Both the position numbers and the translations under genes were made by a program. From assembly GCF_020564565.1 (NCBI RefSeq), contig NZ_JAJCTD010000002.1, positions 434,001-498,000 of the forward strand: DNA of 64,000 nt, in the 5' to 3' direction. The notes below the pieces were generated by a model that had not been told where the DNA came from, did not search any database, and saw nothing but the letters and a program-made list of their open reading frames with translations. Origin of the DNA: Rhodobacter sp. Har01. Lineage in GTDB: Bacteria > Pseudomonadota > Alphaproteobacteria > Rhodobacterales > Rhodobacteraceae. Positions 13,061-22,117 of this stretch are shown here, in pieces (the stretch's first letter is position 1; each line of letters begins with the position of its first letter).

Positions 13061-13834
13061 ATGGACCACGACCGCCTGATCCTCCTTCTCCGCCGCCTTG
13101 CGCTGGAGGCCGGAACCCGCATCCTGGAGGTCTACAACGGCCCGGATTTCGAGGTTCGCGCCAAGGGCGACGCCAGCCCGGTCACCGAGGCCGACGAGGC
13201 CGCCGACGCGCTGATCTCGGCCGGCCTGCGCGCGGCCTATCCCGACGTGCCTTTGATCACCGAGGAACAGGCCGCCAGCCACGCGCTGTCTGCCGCGACC
13301 TTTCTGATCGTCGATCCCCTGGACGGCACCAAGGAATTCATCCAGCGCCGCGGCGATTTCACCGTGAACATCGCCTATGTCGAGAACGGAGTGCCCCTGC
13401 GCGGCGTGGTTTATGCCCCTGCGCAAGGCCGGTTGTTCTACACCCGGGCCGACGGCACCTCGGTCGAGGAACTGGCGGACGGCACGCTGCGCCCTCTGCG
13501 CGTTGCCACGCCGGACAACGCAGCACTGATGGTGGTGGCATCGAAATCCCACCGCGACCAGGCGACCGACGACTATATCGGCCGCTACGCCGTGAAGGAT
13601 TCGAAATCCGCCGGCTCCAGCCTCAAGTTCTGCCTGGTGGCCAGCGGCGAGGCGGACCTTTATCCCCGCCTCGGCCGCACCATGGAATGGGACACCGCCG
13701 CCGGCGATGCCGTGCTTCGCGGCGCCGGGGGGCTGTGCGTGCGCTTTGACGACCATACGCCGCTGGCCTATGGCAAGCCCGGCTGGGACAACCCGCATTT
13801 CATCGCCTGCGCGCCGGGCGTCACACTGAAATGA
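13061..13834 (+). CDS. cysQ: 3'(2'),5'-bisphosphate nucleotidase CysQ
   Basis: 257 residues from the ATG at 13061, which has GGAG 6-7 bases upstream; an in-frame ATG at 13040 lacks this. It is a lithium-sensitive inositol-monophosphatase-fold enzyme. The metal-binding motif is DPLDGTKEFIQRRGDF, preceded by a GDASPVTEAD segment and followed by EWDTAAGDA. CysQ hydrolyses 3'-phosphoadenosine 5'-phosphate, the by-product of PAPS-dependent sulfation and sulfate assimilation. That fits a window that also encodes a sulfotransferase. Its ATGA stop overlap with kdsB shows an operon. Confidence 0.93.
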   Translation: MDHDRLILLLRRLALEAGTRILEVYNGPDFEVRAKGDASPVTEADEAADALISAGLRAAYPDVPLITEEQAASHALSAATFLIVDPLDGTKEFIQRRGDFTVNIAYVENGVPLRGVVYAPAQGRLFYTRADGTSVEELADGTLRPLRVATPDNAALMVVASKSHRDQATDDYIGRYAVKDSKSAGSSLKFCLVASGEADLYPRLGRTMEWDTAAGDAVLRGAGGLCVRFDDHTPLAYGKPGWDNPHFIACAPGVTLK

Positions 13835-14622
13835 AGACCCTGATCGCCATTCCCGCCCGCTATGCCAGCACCCGCTATCCGGGCAAACCACTGGTCTCGC
13901 TGAGAGGCCCGGACGGCGCCAAGACCCTGATCCGCCGCAGCTGGGAGGCGGCAATCGCCGTTTCCGGAATGGCCCGCGTTGTCGTCGCCACAGATGACGA
14001 CCGCATCGCCGAGCACGCGCGCGGCTTTGGCGCCGAAGTGGCAATGACCTCGTCCGACGCCCGCAACGGCACCGAGCGCTGCGCCGAGGTGGCCGAGAAG
14101 ATGCCCGGTTACGATGTCATCGTGAATCTTCAGGGCGATGCCCCACTGACCCCGCCCTGGTTCATCGAGGACCTGGTCGCCGGCCTGGCCGCCGACCCGC
14201 AGGCCGACATCGCCACCCCCGTCCTGCGCTGCGATGGTGCCGCGTTGGCCGGTTTCCGCGCCGACCGACGGGCGGGCCGGGTCGGCGGCACCACCGCCGT
14301 CTTCGGCACCGGTGGACGGGCGCTCTACTTCTCGAAGGAAGTGATTCCCTACACCGGCCGCGACGACTATGGCCTGGACGAGGCCACCCCCGTCTTCCAC
14401 CATGTCGGTGTCTACGCCTACCGGCCCGCGGCCCTGGCCGCCTATTCCGCCTGGCCAGTCGGTCCGTTGGAAACCCTGGAGGGGTTGGAGCAGCTTCGCT
14501 TTGTCGAACAGGGGCGCCGCGTCCTGTGCATTGAGGTTCAGGCCCGCGGCCGCCGGTTCTGGGAACTGAACAATCCCTCGGACGTTGCGATCCTGGAATC
14601 CATGCTGGCGGAGATGCGCTGA
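13831..14622 (+). CDS. kdsB: 3-deoxy-manno-octulosonate cytidylyltransferase
   Basis: 263 residues, starting at the ATG inside the cysQ stop (ATGA). The nucleotidyltransferase start IPARYASTRYPGKPL and the motifs VVVATDDDRI, NGTERCAEV and NLQGDAPL are those of KdsB. It activates Kdo as CMP-Kdo for lipid A core or Kdo-containing capsules. With kdsD at 24.8 kb, it supplies two steps of the Kdo pathway within this window. The central part (ATPVLRCDGAALAGFRADRR) is somewhat unlike E. coli KdsB but keeps the length. Confidence 0.92.
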   Translation: MKTLIAIPARYASTRYPGKPLVSLRGPDGAKTLIRRSWEAAIAVSGMARVVVATDDDRIAEHARGFGAEVAMTSSDARNGTERCAEVAEKMPGYDVIVNLQGDAPLTPPWFIEDLVAGLAADPQADIATPVLRCDGAALAGFRADRRAGRVGGTTAVFGTGGRALYFSKEVIPYTGRDDYGLDEATPVFHHVGVYAYRPAALAAYSAWPVGPLETLEGLEQLRFVEQGRRVLCIEVQARGRRFWELNNPSDVAILESMLAEMR

Positions 14623-14737
14623 GGGCGGTCCCTTGGCCGTTTTTCCCCCTTCTGGGTGCTTTCCGTAGCGCGACTTCCGCAGTATTCCACGCACACGCCC
14701 GAATCCGGCCACGTTATGCTGGATAGATACAATCAAT

Positions 14738-14757
14738 CGGTATCCATACGGATATCG
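14738..14757. promoter_or_regulatory. Imperfect palindrome upstream of galU
   Basis: CGGTATCC and GGATATCG (7 of 8 paired) around ATAC, 26 bases before galU. It could be an operator or a leader stem. Nothing links it to a known regulator. Confidence 0.3.
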
Positions 14758-14782
14758 GGGCATACAGGAAACGAGCAAAGCC

Positions 14783-15679
14783 ATGAAGCCGAAGAAGGTC
14801 ACGAAAGCCGTCTTTCCCGTTGCCGGTCTCGGCACGCGCTTTCTGCCCGCCACCAAGTCGATCCCGAAAGAGATCATGACGCTGGTCGACCGCCCGCTGA
14901 TCCAATACGCGATCGACGAGGCCCGCGCCGCCGGGATCAAGGAATTCATCTTCGTCACCTCGCGCGGCAAATCCGCCCTGGAGGACTACTTCGACAATGC
15001 GCCAGAGCTGGAAAGCGAGCTGCGCAAGAAGGGCAAGACCGAGCTTCTGGAAATCCTGAAAGACACCAACATGGATTCCGGTGCCATTGCCTATGTGCGG
15101 CAGAACCGGCCCATGGGCCTGGGCCATGCCGTCTGGTGCGCCCGCCGGCTGATCGGTGACGAACCCTTTGCCGTGCTGCTGCCCGATGACGTGATCGCCG
15201 CCGAAAAGCCCTGTCTGCAGCAGATGGTCGAGGCCTATGAGAAGACCGGCGGCTGCATGGTCGCCGCGATGGAGGTGCCGCCCGCCAAGGCCAGTTCCTA
15301 CGGCGTGCTCGACATCGCCGAGGACATGGGCAGCATCGTCCGGGCCAAGGGCATGGTGGAAAAGCCCAAGGCCGAGGAGGCGCCGTCGAACCTGGCCGTC
15401 ATCGGCCGCTACATCCTGACGCCGCAGGTGCTGACCAACCTCAACCGCATGAAGCAGGGCACCGGCGGCGAAATCCAGTTGACCGACGCGATTGCCGAAG
15501 AAGTGGACAGCAAGACCGGCGTCTTTGGCTACCGCTTCCGGGGTCTGCGCTACGATTGTGGCTCGAAAGCGGGGTTCCTTCAGGCCACCGTCGCTTTCGG
15601 CCTGTCGCGGCCCGACCTGCGCGAAGAGTTCTCGGCCTATCTGCACGAGATGATCGCGCTGCAGAAGGCGGCGCAATAG
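14783..15679 (+). CDS. galU: UTP-glucose-1-phosphate uridylyltransferase
   Basis: 298 residues with the canonical GalU start KAVFPVAGLGTRFLPATKS, then PKEIMTLVDRPLIQYAIDEA, RQNRPMGLGHAVWCA and FAVLLPDDVI. It makes UDP-glucose from glucose-1-phosphate and UTP, the donor precursor for exopolysaccharide, lipopolysaccharide and glycan synthesis. The glycosyltransferase genes that follow at 4-base and larger gaps suggest it feeds a local glycan pathway. Confidence 0.96.
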   Translation: MKPKKVTKAVFPVAGLGTRFLPATKSIPKEIMTLVDRPLIQYAIDEARAAGIKEFIFVTSRGKSALEDYFDNAPELESELRKKGKTELLEILKDTNMDSGAIAYVRQNRPMGLGHAVWCARRLIGDEPFAVLLPDDVIAAEKPCLQQMVEAYEKTGGCMVAAMEVPPAKASSYGVLDIAEDMGSIVRAKGMVEKPKAEEAPSNLAVIGRYILTPQVLTNLNRMKQGTGGEIQLTDAIAEEVDSKTGVFGYRFRGLRYDCGSKAGFLQATVAFGLSRPDLREEFSAYLHEMIALQKAAQ

Positions 15680-15683
15680 GCCC

Positions 15684-16754
15684 ATGGGGGCGCTGCCCCA
15701 TGCGCATCCGATTCTGGACCTGCCGGCGCCGCAGCGCGACCTGCAGCACCTCTGGCAGGCCTGGCGGTTGCGGCAAAGGCGGCGCCGCCTGATCTTTCGC
15801 GCGCTGCGCAAGCGACGCGACCTGACCTTGGTGGCGGACCGCACCGCTGGCCTTGCGCGGACCGCCATCCTTTGCGTCCTTGTGGTGCGCAACGAAGCGG
15901 AACGGCTGGCGCATTTCCTGGCGCATCACCGGCGGTTGGGGGTCGATCACTTCCTGGTGGTCGACAACGCCAGCACCGACGCCACGCCCGCGCTGCTGCG
16001 CGATCAGCCCGACGTGTCGCTCTGGCAGACGGCGGCCAGCTACAAGCGCTCGCGTTTCGGGCTGGATTGGACCAACTGGCTCCTGTTGCGGCACGGCCAT
16101 GGTCGCTGGTGCCTGACGCTGGATGCCGACGAACTGCTGGTCTATCCGCATTGGGAGACCCGCCCCCTGCCCGCCCTGACCCGCTGGCTGGACGACCACG
16201 GTCAGGACAGTTTCGGTGCGCTGATGCTGGACCTGTATCCCGAAGGTCCGCTCACCGCGAAAGGTCACCGGCCGGGTGACGACCCGCTGGCCACCCTGCG
16301 CTGGTTCGATGCCGGCAATTACTCGGTGCAGGTGCAGCCGCGCATGCGGAACCTGTGGATTCAGGGCGGCGCGCGGGCGCGGGCGTTCTTTGCGACCGAT
16401 CCGCGCCGGGCGCCGACGCTGAACAAGCTGCCGCTGGTGCGCTGGCACTGGCGCTATGCCTATGTGAACTCGACCCATGCCGCACTCCCGCCCCGGTTGA
16501 ATGCGGTGTTTGATGAAACGGGAGGAGAGCGGATTTCCGGTGTGCTTCTGCACACCAAGTTCCTGCCCAGCGCAGTCGAGAAGGCGGCCGAAGAGAAGGG
16601 CCGCCGCCAGCATTTCGCCAACCCCTCGCGCTATGCGGCCTACTATGACGGACTGCTGGCCGATCCGGTGCTGCACTGTCCGGCCTCGCTCGCCTATACC
16701 GGCTGGCGGCAGTTGGAAGGGCTGGGGCTGATGTCACGGGGAGGCTGGCTTTGA
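15684..16754 (+). CDS. Family 2-type glycosyltransferase, first of two tandem paralogues
   Basis: 356 residues, starting 4 bases after galU. Residues of about 70-180 form a GT-A fold resembling the Glyco_tranf_2_4 group: ILCVLVVRNEAERLAHFL, then DHFLVVDNASTD, and a DxD-like metal motif in LDADELLVYP. Two segments, LWQTAASYKRSRFGLDW and RWCLTLDADELL, recur almost unchanged in the next gene, so the two are a duplicated pair. The C-terminal part (RARAFFATDPRRAPTLNKLPLVRW) is also shared. It is probably cytoplasmic and transfers a sugar onto a surface glycan; donor and acceptor are unknown. Confidence 0.85.
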   Translation: MGALPHAHPILDLPAPQRDLQHLWQAWRLRQRRRRLIFRALRKRRDLTLVADRTAGLARTAILCVLVVRNEAERLAHFLAHHRRLGVDHFLVVDNASTDATPALLRDQPDVSLWQTAASYKRSRFGLDWTNWLLLRHGHGRWCLTLDADELLVYPHWETRPLPALTRWLDDHGQDSFGALMLDLYPEGPLTAKGHRPGDDPLATLRWFDAGNYSVQVQPRMRNLWIQGGARARAFFATDPRRAPTLNKLPLVRWHWRYAYVNSTHAALPPRLNAVFDETGGERISGVLLHTKFLPSAVEKAAEEKGRRQHFANPSRYAAYYDGLLADPVLHCPASLAYTGWRQLEGLGLMSRGGWL

Positions 16755-16947
16755 CAGTGGGAACCGTGGCGAATTGTTTACTTCCTGCGGCTCGCCAATT
16801 AGATTCGCGCCAGTGTTTTTCCAGCCGGTGCAAAATCGCGGTCGTGCAGGCGGGTCTGTGCGGAGGGGGTCCGGGGTCCGGAACACTTCTTTCACCAAGC
16901 AGGCCTAGACCGAAAGCGACCGGGCAGTTCAGGGGCAGGGGCCGCAT

Positions 16948-17958
16948 TTGGGTGTGATCGGATCATACCGCCTGCGCTGGCGCCGCAAGCGCCTGCTTGC
17001 CCGTGCGCTGGTGCGGCGCCGCGATCTGAGGCCGGTCGCACAACGTCTGGGCGAGTTGCGGCCCGATTCGATCCTGTTGTTCTCGACGCTGCGCAACGAG
17101 CGCGTCCGTCTGCCCTATTTCCTGCAATACTACCGCGACCTGGGCGTCGATCACTTCCTGCTGGTCGACAACGACAGTGATGACGGCAGCCGCGAATATC
17201 TGGCCCGCCAGCCTGACGTTTCGCTCTGGACGACACCCGCGTCGTACAAGCGCTCGCGCTTCGGGATGGACTGGCTGATGCTGCTGCTGCGCCGCCATGG
17301 CCACGGCCGCTGGTGCCTGACCGTCGATGTGGACGAATTCCTGATCTATCCGTTCTGCGAGACCCGTCCCCTGCGGGCACTGACCGACTGGCTGGATTCC
17401 AGTGGCATCCGGGCGTTTTCGGCGATGCTGCTGGACATGTATCCGCAGGGTCCGATCCAGGACCAGCCCTACCGCGAAGGGCAGAACCCGTTCGAGATCG
17501 CGCAGTGGTTCGACAGCGGCAACTACCTGATCAGCCGCAACTGGAACTACGGCAACCTCTGGATCCAGGGCGGCCCGCGCAGCCGCGCCTTCTTTGCCGA
17601 CGAACCGCTGCAGGCCCCCGCGCTGAACAAGATTCCGCTGGTGCGCTGGCACCGCTCCTACGCCTATGTCAGCTCGACCCACATGCTCTTGCCGCGCGGG
17701 CTGAACCTGGTGTTCGACGAGTGGGGCGGCGAAAAGGCCAGCGGCTGTCTGCTGCACGCCAAGTTCCTTGATACCTTCGCCGCCAAGGCGGCCGAGGAAG
17801 TGAACCGCGGCCAGCACTATGCCGACAGCCGGGAATACAAGGCCTATATCGAGGGTCTGAAGGACCAGCCCGATTTCTGGTGCAAGTGGAGCGAGAAGTA
17901 CATCAACTGGCGCCAGCTTGAGATTCTGGGACTTATGTCCAAGGGGAACTGGGCATGA
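16948..17958 (+). CDS. Family 2-type glycosyltransferase, second tandem paralogue
   Basis: 336 residues. The best start is a TTG at 16948 with AGGGG 6 bases upstream; a GTG at 16954 is the alternative. It has the same layout as the preceding gene: ILLFSTLRNERVRLPYFL, DHFLLVDNDSDDGSREYL, then a metal motif in VDVDEFLIYP and RSRAFFADEPLQAPALNKIP near the middle. The two proteins differ most at their N-termini and after residue 190, so they are old duplicates that may add different sugars. The gene ends in an ATGA overlap with the GT14-like gene. Confidence 0.86.
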   Translation: MGVIGSYRLRWRRKRLLARALVRRRDLRPVAQRLGELRPDSILLFSTLRNERVRLPYFLQYYRDLGVDHFLLVDNDSDDGSREYLARQPDVSLWTTPASYKRSRFGMDWLMLLLRRHGHGRWCLTVDVDEFLIYPFCETRPLRALTDWLDSSGIRAFSAMLLDMYPQGPIQDQPYREGQNPFEIAQWFDSGNYLISRNWNYGNLWIQGGPRSRAFFADEPLQAPALNKIPLVRWHRSYAYVSSTHMLLPRGLNLVFDEWGGEKASGCLLHAKFLDTFAAKAAEEVNRGQHYADSREYKAYIEGLKDQPDFWCKWSEKYINWRQLEILGLMSKGNWA

Positions 17959-19652
17959 CCCTGGGCTTTGTCATGCTGACCCACACCGCGCTGGACCGCG
18001 CCGCCCAGATCGCCCGGCACTGGGCCACCCGCGGCTGCCCGGTGGTGATTCACGTCGACCTGCGCACGCCCCGCGCCCAGGCCGAGCAGTTGCAGGCCGA
18101 CCTGTCGGACCTGCCGAACATCCGCTTTTCGACCCGCCACGCCTGCGAATGGGGCACCTGGGGCCTGGTTGCTGCCACCCAGGCCGCCGCCAGCCTGATG
18201 CTGGCCGAGTTCCCGCAGGTCCGCCACGTCTACCTCGCCTCTGGCGCCTGCCTGCCGTTGCGGCCGGTGGAAGAACTGCGCGCCTATCTGGAGGCCCGCC
18301 CGCGCACCGACTTCATCGAAAGCGTCACCACCGCCGATGTCGGCTGGACGATCGGAGGCCTGAATGCCGAGCGCTTCACCCTTCGCTTCCCGTTTGCCTG
18401 GCGCAAGAACCGCCTCTTGTTCGATGTCTATGTCGAACTGCAACGCCGTTTCCGCATCCGCCGCAAACTGCCCAACGGGCTGGTGCCCCACCTTGGCTCG
18501 CAATGGTGGTGCCTCACGCGGCAAACCCTGTCCGCCATTCTGGACGGTCCCGGCCGCGCCGAATTCGATGCCTTCTTTCGCCGCGTCTGGATTCCGGACG
18601 AAAGCTACTTCCAGTCTCTCGTGCGGCTGTTCTCGACCAATATCGAAAGCCGCTCGCTGACGCTGTCGAAGTTCGACTACCAGGGCAAGCCGCACATCTT
18701 CTACGACGATCACCTGCAGCTTCTGCGCCGGTCCGATTGCTTTGTCGCCCGCAAGATCTGGCCGCAGGCGAACAAGCTCTACGATACCTTCCTGGCCCCC
18801 AGCGCCGGCAGCGAACCGCGGGCCGAGCCGAACCCCGGCAAGATCGACCGCCTTTTCGCCAAGGCGGTCGAGCGACGCACCGCCGGCCGCCCCGGCCTTT
18901 ACATGCAGTCGCGGTTTCCCAACCGGGAATGGGAAACCGGCCGCACCGCCGCCCCCTATTCCGTCTTCGAAGGCTTTTCCGAGGTGTTCGAGGATTTCGA
19001 CACCTGGCTGTCCAAGCTGGCCGGCACCCGCGTCCACGGCCACCTGTTCGCCCCGGATCGGGTGGAATACGCAGGCGGCGCCAGCGTCTACAATGGCTGC
19101 CTGTCGGACAGCGCGGCCTTGCGCGACTACAACCCCCGCAGCTTTCTGACCAACCTGGTCTGGAACACCCGCGGCGAACGCCAGTGCTTCCAGTTCGGCC
19201 CGAACGACGCCCAAGAGATCGCCGAATTCATCGCGGGTGATCCGAATGCCCAGGTCTCGGTCATCACCGGGGCCTTTGCCATTCCGCTGTTCCAGTCCAA
19301 CCGCAACTTCGGCGAAATCCGCGCCGAGGCGGCGCAGCTGCAAAAGACCGAAGCCGAGTTCGTCGCCATCCTGCGCGCCTCCTGGGTGAAGGCGCGCGTG
19401 CGCATCTGGTCGCTGGCCGAATTCATCGAAAGCCCGATGGAACCCTTGCAGACCATCGTCGATGAGATCAGCCCGCGGTCGTCGCGCCGGCTGACCGAGG
19501 TGCCGCGTCTGGCCGACCTTACCGGCTTTGGCCAGTTCCTGCAGAACCTGCGCAATCAGGGTATGAAGCCCGTACTGATGGGCGATTTCCCGGTCGGGCC
19601 CGACCTGCCCAGCACCCCCGGCCGCCGCGTGCGCCCCTATGTCGTGAAGTGA
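17955..19652 (+). CDS. GT14-type (core-2/I-branching-like) glycosyltransferase with long C-terminal extension
   Basis: 565 residues, starting inside the previous stop codon (ATGA). The N-terminal ~300 residues follow the branching N-acetylglucosaminyltransferase fold (FVMLTHTALDRAAQIARHW, VVIHVD, HVYLASGACLPLRPVEEL, GSQWWCLTR, WIPDESYFQSLV). About 310-565 is a second region (FEGFSEVFEDFDTWLSKLAG, SVYNGCLSDSAALRDYNPRSFL) found fused to this fold in Rhodobacterales; its function is unknown to me. The family makes beta-1,6 branches in animals; bacterial members are mostly uncharacterised. Its operon position suggests it branches the glycan made by the two preceding enzymes. Confidence 0.85.
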   Translation: MTLGFVMLTHTALDRAAQIARHWATRGCPVVIHVDLRTPRAQAEQLQADLSDLPNIRFSTRHACEWGTWGLVAATQAAASLMLAEFPQVRHVYLASGACLPLRPVEELRAYLEARPRTDFIESVTTADVGWTIGGLNAERFTLRFPFAWRKNRLLFDVYVELQRRFRIRRKLPNGLVPHLGSQWWCLTRQTLSAILDGPGRAEFDAFFRRVWIPDESYFQSLVRLFSTNIESRSLTLSKFDYQGKPHIFYDDHLQLLRRSDCFVARKIWPQANKLYDTFLAPSAGSEPRAEPNPGKIDRLFAKAVERRTAGRPGLYMQSRFPNREWETGRTAAPYSVFEGFSEVFEDFDTWLSKLAGTRVHGHLFAPDRVEYAGGASVYNGCLSDSAALRDYNPRSFLTNLVWNTRGERQCFQFGPNDAQEIAEFIAGDPNAQVSVITGAFAIPLFQSNRNFGEIRAEAAQLQKTEAEFVAILRASWVKARVRIWSLAEFIESPMEPLQTIVDEISPRSSRRLTEVPRLADLTGFGQFLQNLRNQGMKPVLMGDFPVGPDLPSTPGRRVRPYVVK

Positions 19653-19656
19653 CCGG

Positions 19657-21057
19657 ATGGCCCGGTTCACGTCCTTCGTGCTGTTCGCCGAGATGCGGAC
19701 TGGGTCCAATTTCCTTGAGGCCAATCTGAACGCCCTGCCCGGCGTGGCCTGCCTGGGCGAGGTGTTCAATCCGCACTTCATCGGCAAGAAGGACCAGGTC
19801 TCGATGTTCGGCATCGACTTGGCCAGCCGTGAGGCTGACCCCGCTGCCCTTCTGCGCCGTCTGCGCGAGGCGACGCCCGGCCTGGCCGGTTTCCGCTATT
19901 TCCACGACCACGACGCGCGTATCCTGCCGCTGGTGCTGGACGATCCGACCTGCGCCAAGATCGTGCTCACCCGCAACCCGGCGGAAAGCTACGTCAGCCT
20001 CAAGATCGCCCAGGCCACCGGCCAGTGGAAGCTGACCGACGCGCGGCGGCTCAAGACCGCCCAAGTCCGCTTTGACCCGGCCGAGTTCGAGGCACATCTC
20101 GAAAGGCTGCAGGATTTCCAGGTGCGTCTGCTGCATGGGCTTCAGGTTCGCGGCCAGACCGCCTTTTACATCGACTACGAAGACATTGGTGACATCGAGG
20201 TCTTGAACGGCCTTGCCGCCTGGCTGGGGGTGTCCGGTCGGCTTTCGGCAGTGGATGAGACGCTCAAGAAGCAGAACCCCGAGGAAATCGCCGAGAAGGT
20301 CACCAACTTCCCGCAGATGGAGGCGTCGCTTGCCCGGACAGACAGGTTCAACCTGTCGCGCACGCCGAATTTCGAACCTCGCCGCCCGCCCGCGATTCCG
20401 TCCTTCGTGGCGGCTGCCGGGGCGGGGCTGCTGTTCATGCCGGTCCGCTGTGGCCCCGAATCCGCGCTGCGCGACTGGCTCTCTAGGGTGGGCAGTGGTG
20501 GTCTGGAGGGGGATTTCACCCAGAAGACCCTGCGCCAGTGGAAACGGTCGCATCGCCCGCACCGCAGCTTTACCGTGGTCCGCCACCCCCTGCTGCGGGC
20601 GCACCGGGCCTTCCTGACCATGATCGTCTCGGGCAAGCTGTCCGAGCATCGGGCAACCCTGGTCCGGGTCCAGAAGGCCGACCTGCCGCCGCCGGGCCAG
20701 GCTTTCCAGGACATTGCGCAGCACCGAGCGGCCTTCCTGGCTTTCCTGCGCTATGTCCGGCTATCCGTGATGGGCCAGATCGGCCCCCGCGTCGATCCGC
20801 ACTGGGCCAGTCAGACCGCCGTGCTGCAAGGCTTTGCGGGCTTTCAGGGCCCTGACCTTGTCCTGCGCGAAGACGGCCTGGACCGGGGGCTGGCGCACCT
20901 CTGCGCCGACCTAGGTCTTGCGTCGCCCACTTTCACAGCCGACACCGCCTCCACCCGGGCGCTGGAACAGATCTGGGACCCCGCTCTGGAAGACGCCTCC
21001 GAAGACACCTACGCCCGCGACTACATGGGCTTCGGCTTCGGGCGCTGGCGGGGCTGA
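19657..21057 (+). CDS. Two-domain sulfotransferase
   Basis: 466 residues, starting 4 bases after the GT14-like gene. The first half (1 to about 235) is a NodH/Stf0-like carbohydrate sulfotransferase: FAEMRTGSNFLEANLNALPG is the PAPS 5'-phosphosulfate loop and IVLTRNPAESYVSLKIAQ the 3'-phosphate site. The second half (about 245-460) starts with another PAPS-loop-like segment (LLFMPVRCGPESALRDWL) and a second 3'-phosphate-like site (TVVRHPLLRAHRAFL), suggesting a fused Sulfotransfer_2-like domain. PAPS-dependent sulfation of the local glycan is the simplest role; upstream cysQ would clear the PAP product. Whether both halves are active is unknown. Confidence 0.82.
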   Translation: MARFTSFVLFAEMRTGSNFLEANLNALPGVACLGEVFNPHFIGKKDQVSMFGIDLASREADPAALLRRLREATPGLAGFRYFHDHDARILPLVLDDPTCAKIVLTRNPAESYVSLKIAQATGQWKLTDARRLKTAQVRFDPAEFEAHLERLQDFQVRLLHGLQVRGQTAFYIDYEDIGDIEVLNGLAAWLGVSGRLSAVDETLKKQNPEEIAEKVTNFPQMEASLARTDRFNLSRTPNFEPRRPPAIPSFVAAAGAGLLFMPVRCGPESALRDWLSRVGSGGLEGDFTQKTLRQWKRSHRPHRSFTVVRHPLLRAHRAFLTMIVSGKLSEHRATLVRVQKADLPPPGQAFQDIAQHRAAFLAFLRYVRLSVMGQIGPRVDPHWASQTAVLQGFAGFQGPDLVLREDGLDRGLAHLCADLGLASPTFTADTASTRALEQIWDPALEDASEDTYARDYMGFGFGRWRG

Positions 21058-21088
21058 CGGAAATTGCGCCAGAGACTTCCGGCGGTGC

Positions 21089-21424
21089 TCAGGCCTTGAT
21101 GGCGTATCGGTCGGCTTCCGCGAAGACGTCGATCACCCGCGTGCCGGCCTTGATCATCGCGCCGTGTTGGGCGCCGGCCGGAATGGAATAGCTGTCGCCG
21201 GCACGGTAGATCTTCGTCTCGTCCCCAATGGTGAACTCGATCTCGCCTTCGACGATCGTGCCCCATTGCGCCCCATGCGCATGCATCGGAAGCGTCATGT
21301 CCTTCAGGAAGGTGAAGAAGACCACCAAACCTGCATCGGATCGGACGACGGCCGTCTGCAGGACATCGTCAGGGAAGGGCACGTCGATGCTGGGAAAGGC
21401 CGTGATGAAATCCGGATAGGGCAT
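21089..21424 (-). CDS. Small cupin-domain protein
   Basis: A 111-residue single-domain cupin from the ATG at 21424. The two conserved motifs are visible: LPMHAHGAQWGTIVEGEIEF, with two histidines and a glutamate as likely metal ligands, and YSIPAGAQHGAMIKAG, with a third histidine. Such proteins range from sugar isomerases and dioxygenases to sensor domains, so the substrate cannot be read. It converges with the sulfotransferase gene and has no clear operon partner. Confidence 0.75.
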   Translation of the reverse strand: MPYPDFITAFPSIDVPFPDDVLQTAVVRSDAGLVVFFTFLKDMTLPMHAHGAQWGTIVEGEIEFTIGDETKIYRAGDSYSIPAGAQHGAMIKAGTRVIDVFAEADRYAIKA

Positions 21425-21610
21425 GCTGGCATCGCTTTTCGGTGCGGGTGAACTGGCTTGATCCTGCGCGCGGTGCCCGCCCCGGGACAATGGTCTTTTC
21501 GACGAAAGGGGATCGCCGCGCGAAACAAGGGCGCCGCGCGAACCAAGGACCTTGGCTCATGCAGTTGCCAGGCACACCCGGTCGCAAGCCGCGGGCAGGG
21601 ACACCCGGTT

Positions 21611-22075
21611 TCAGGCGGCCTGTGGCGCCTTTGCCTCGGTCAGGATGGCGTGCAGCTTGGCCGGGTCCGTGTTGGCCCGCAATTTGGCCACCACCCCCTG
21701 GTCCCGCATGGTTCGGCTGACCAGGGCCAGCGCCTTCAGGTGGTCAACCCCGGAATCCTTGGGCGCGAGAAGCCCGAACACCAGGTCCACCGGCTGGCGG
21801 TCCACGCTGTCATAGTCCAGCGGACGCTCAAGCCGGATGAACACCCCGGCGATTCGGATCAGGTCCTCCAGCCGGGCATGGGGCAGGGCGATGCCGTGCC
21901 CCACGCCGGTTGGCCCCAGGCTCTCGCGCTCTTGCAGGCCGTCCACCACCAGCGCGGACTGCATGCCGTAGGCTTGCGCGGCGATCTCGCCCAGCTCCTG
22001 GAAGAGACGCTTCTTGGAAGTGAACTGCCCCACCACGCGCACCGCGCTCGGGACAAGAAGGCTGGAGAGTTCCAT
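21611..22075 (-). CDS. ptsN: PTS IIA-like nitrogen regulatory protein PtsN
   Basis: A 154-residue EIIA-Ntr. The phosphorylatable histidine is H66 in HGIALPHARLED, with the second active-site region at VDLVFGLLAPKDSGVDHLKALALVS. It takes phosphate from NPr/EI-Ntr and regulates potassium transport, nitrogen and envelope responses by protein contact. It follows hpf by 42 bases in the common lptB-hpf-ptsN arrangement; rpoN, present between these genes in many other proteobacteria, is absent here. Confidence 0.95.
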   Translation of the reverse strand: MELSSLLVPSAVRVVGQFTSKKRLFQELGEIAAQAYGMQSALVVDGLQERESLGPTGVGHGIALPHARLEDLIRIAGVFIRLERPLDYDSVDRQPVDLVFGLLAPKDSGVDHLKALALVSRTMRDQGVVAKLRANTDPAKLHAILTEAKAPQAA

Positions 22076-22117
22076 CGTGGGATGTCGTTCCTGTGGCCGG
22101 TCTTTGCGCCTGTCGGC

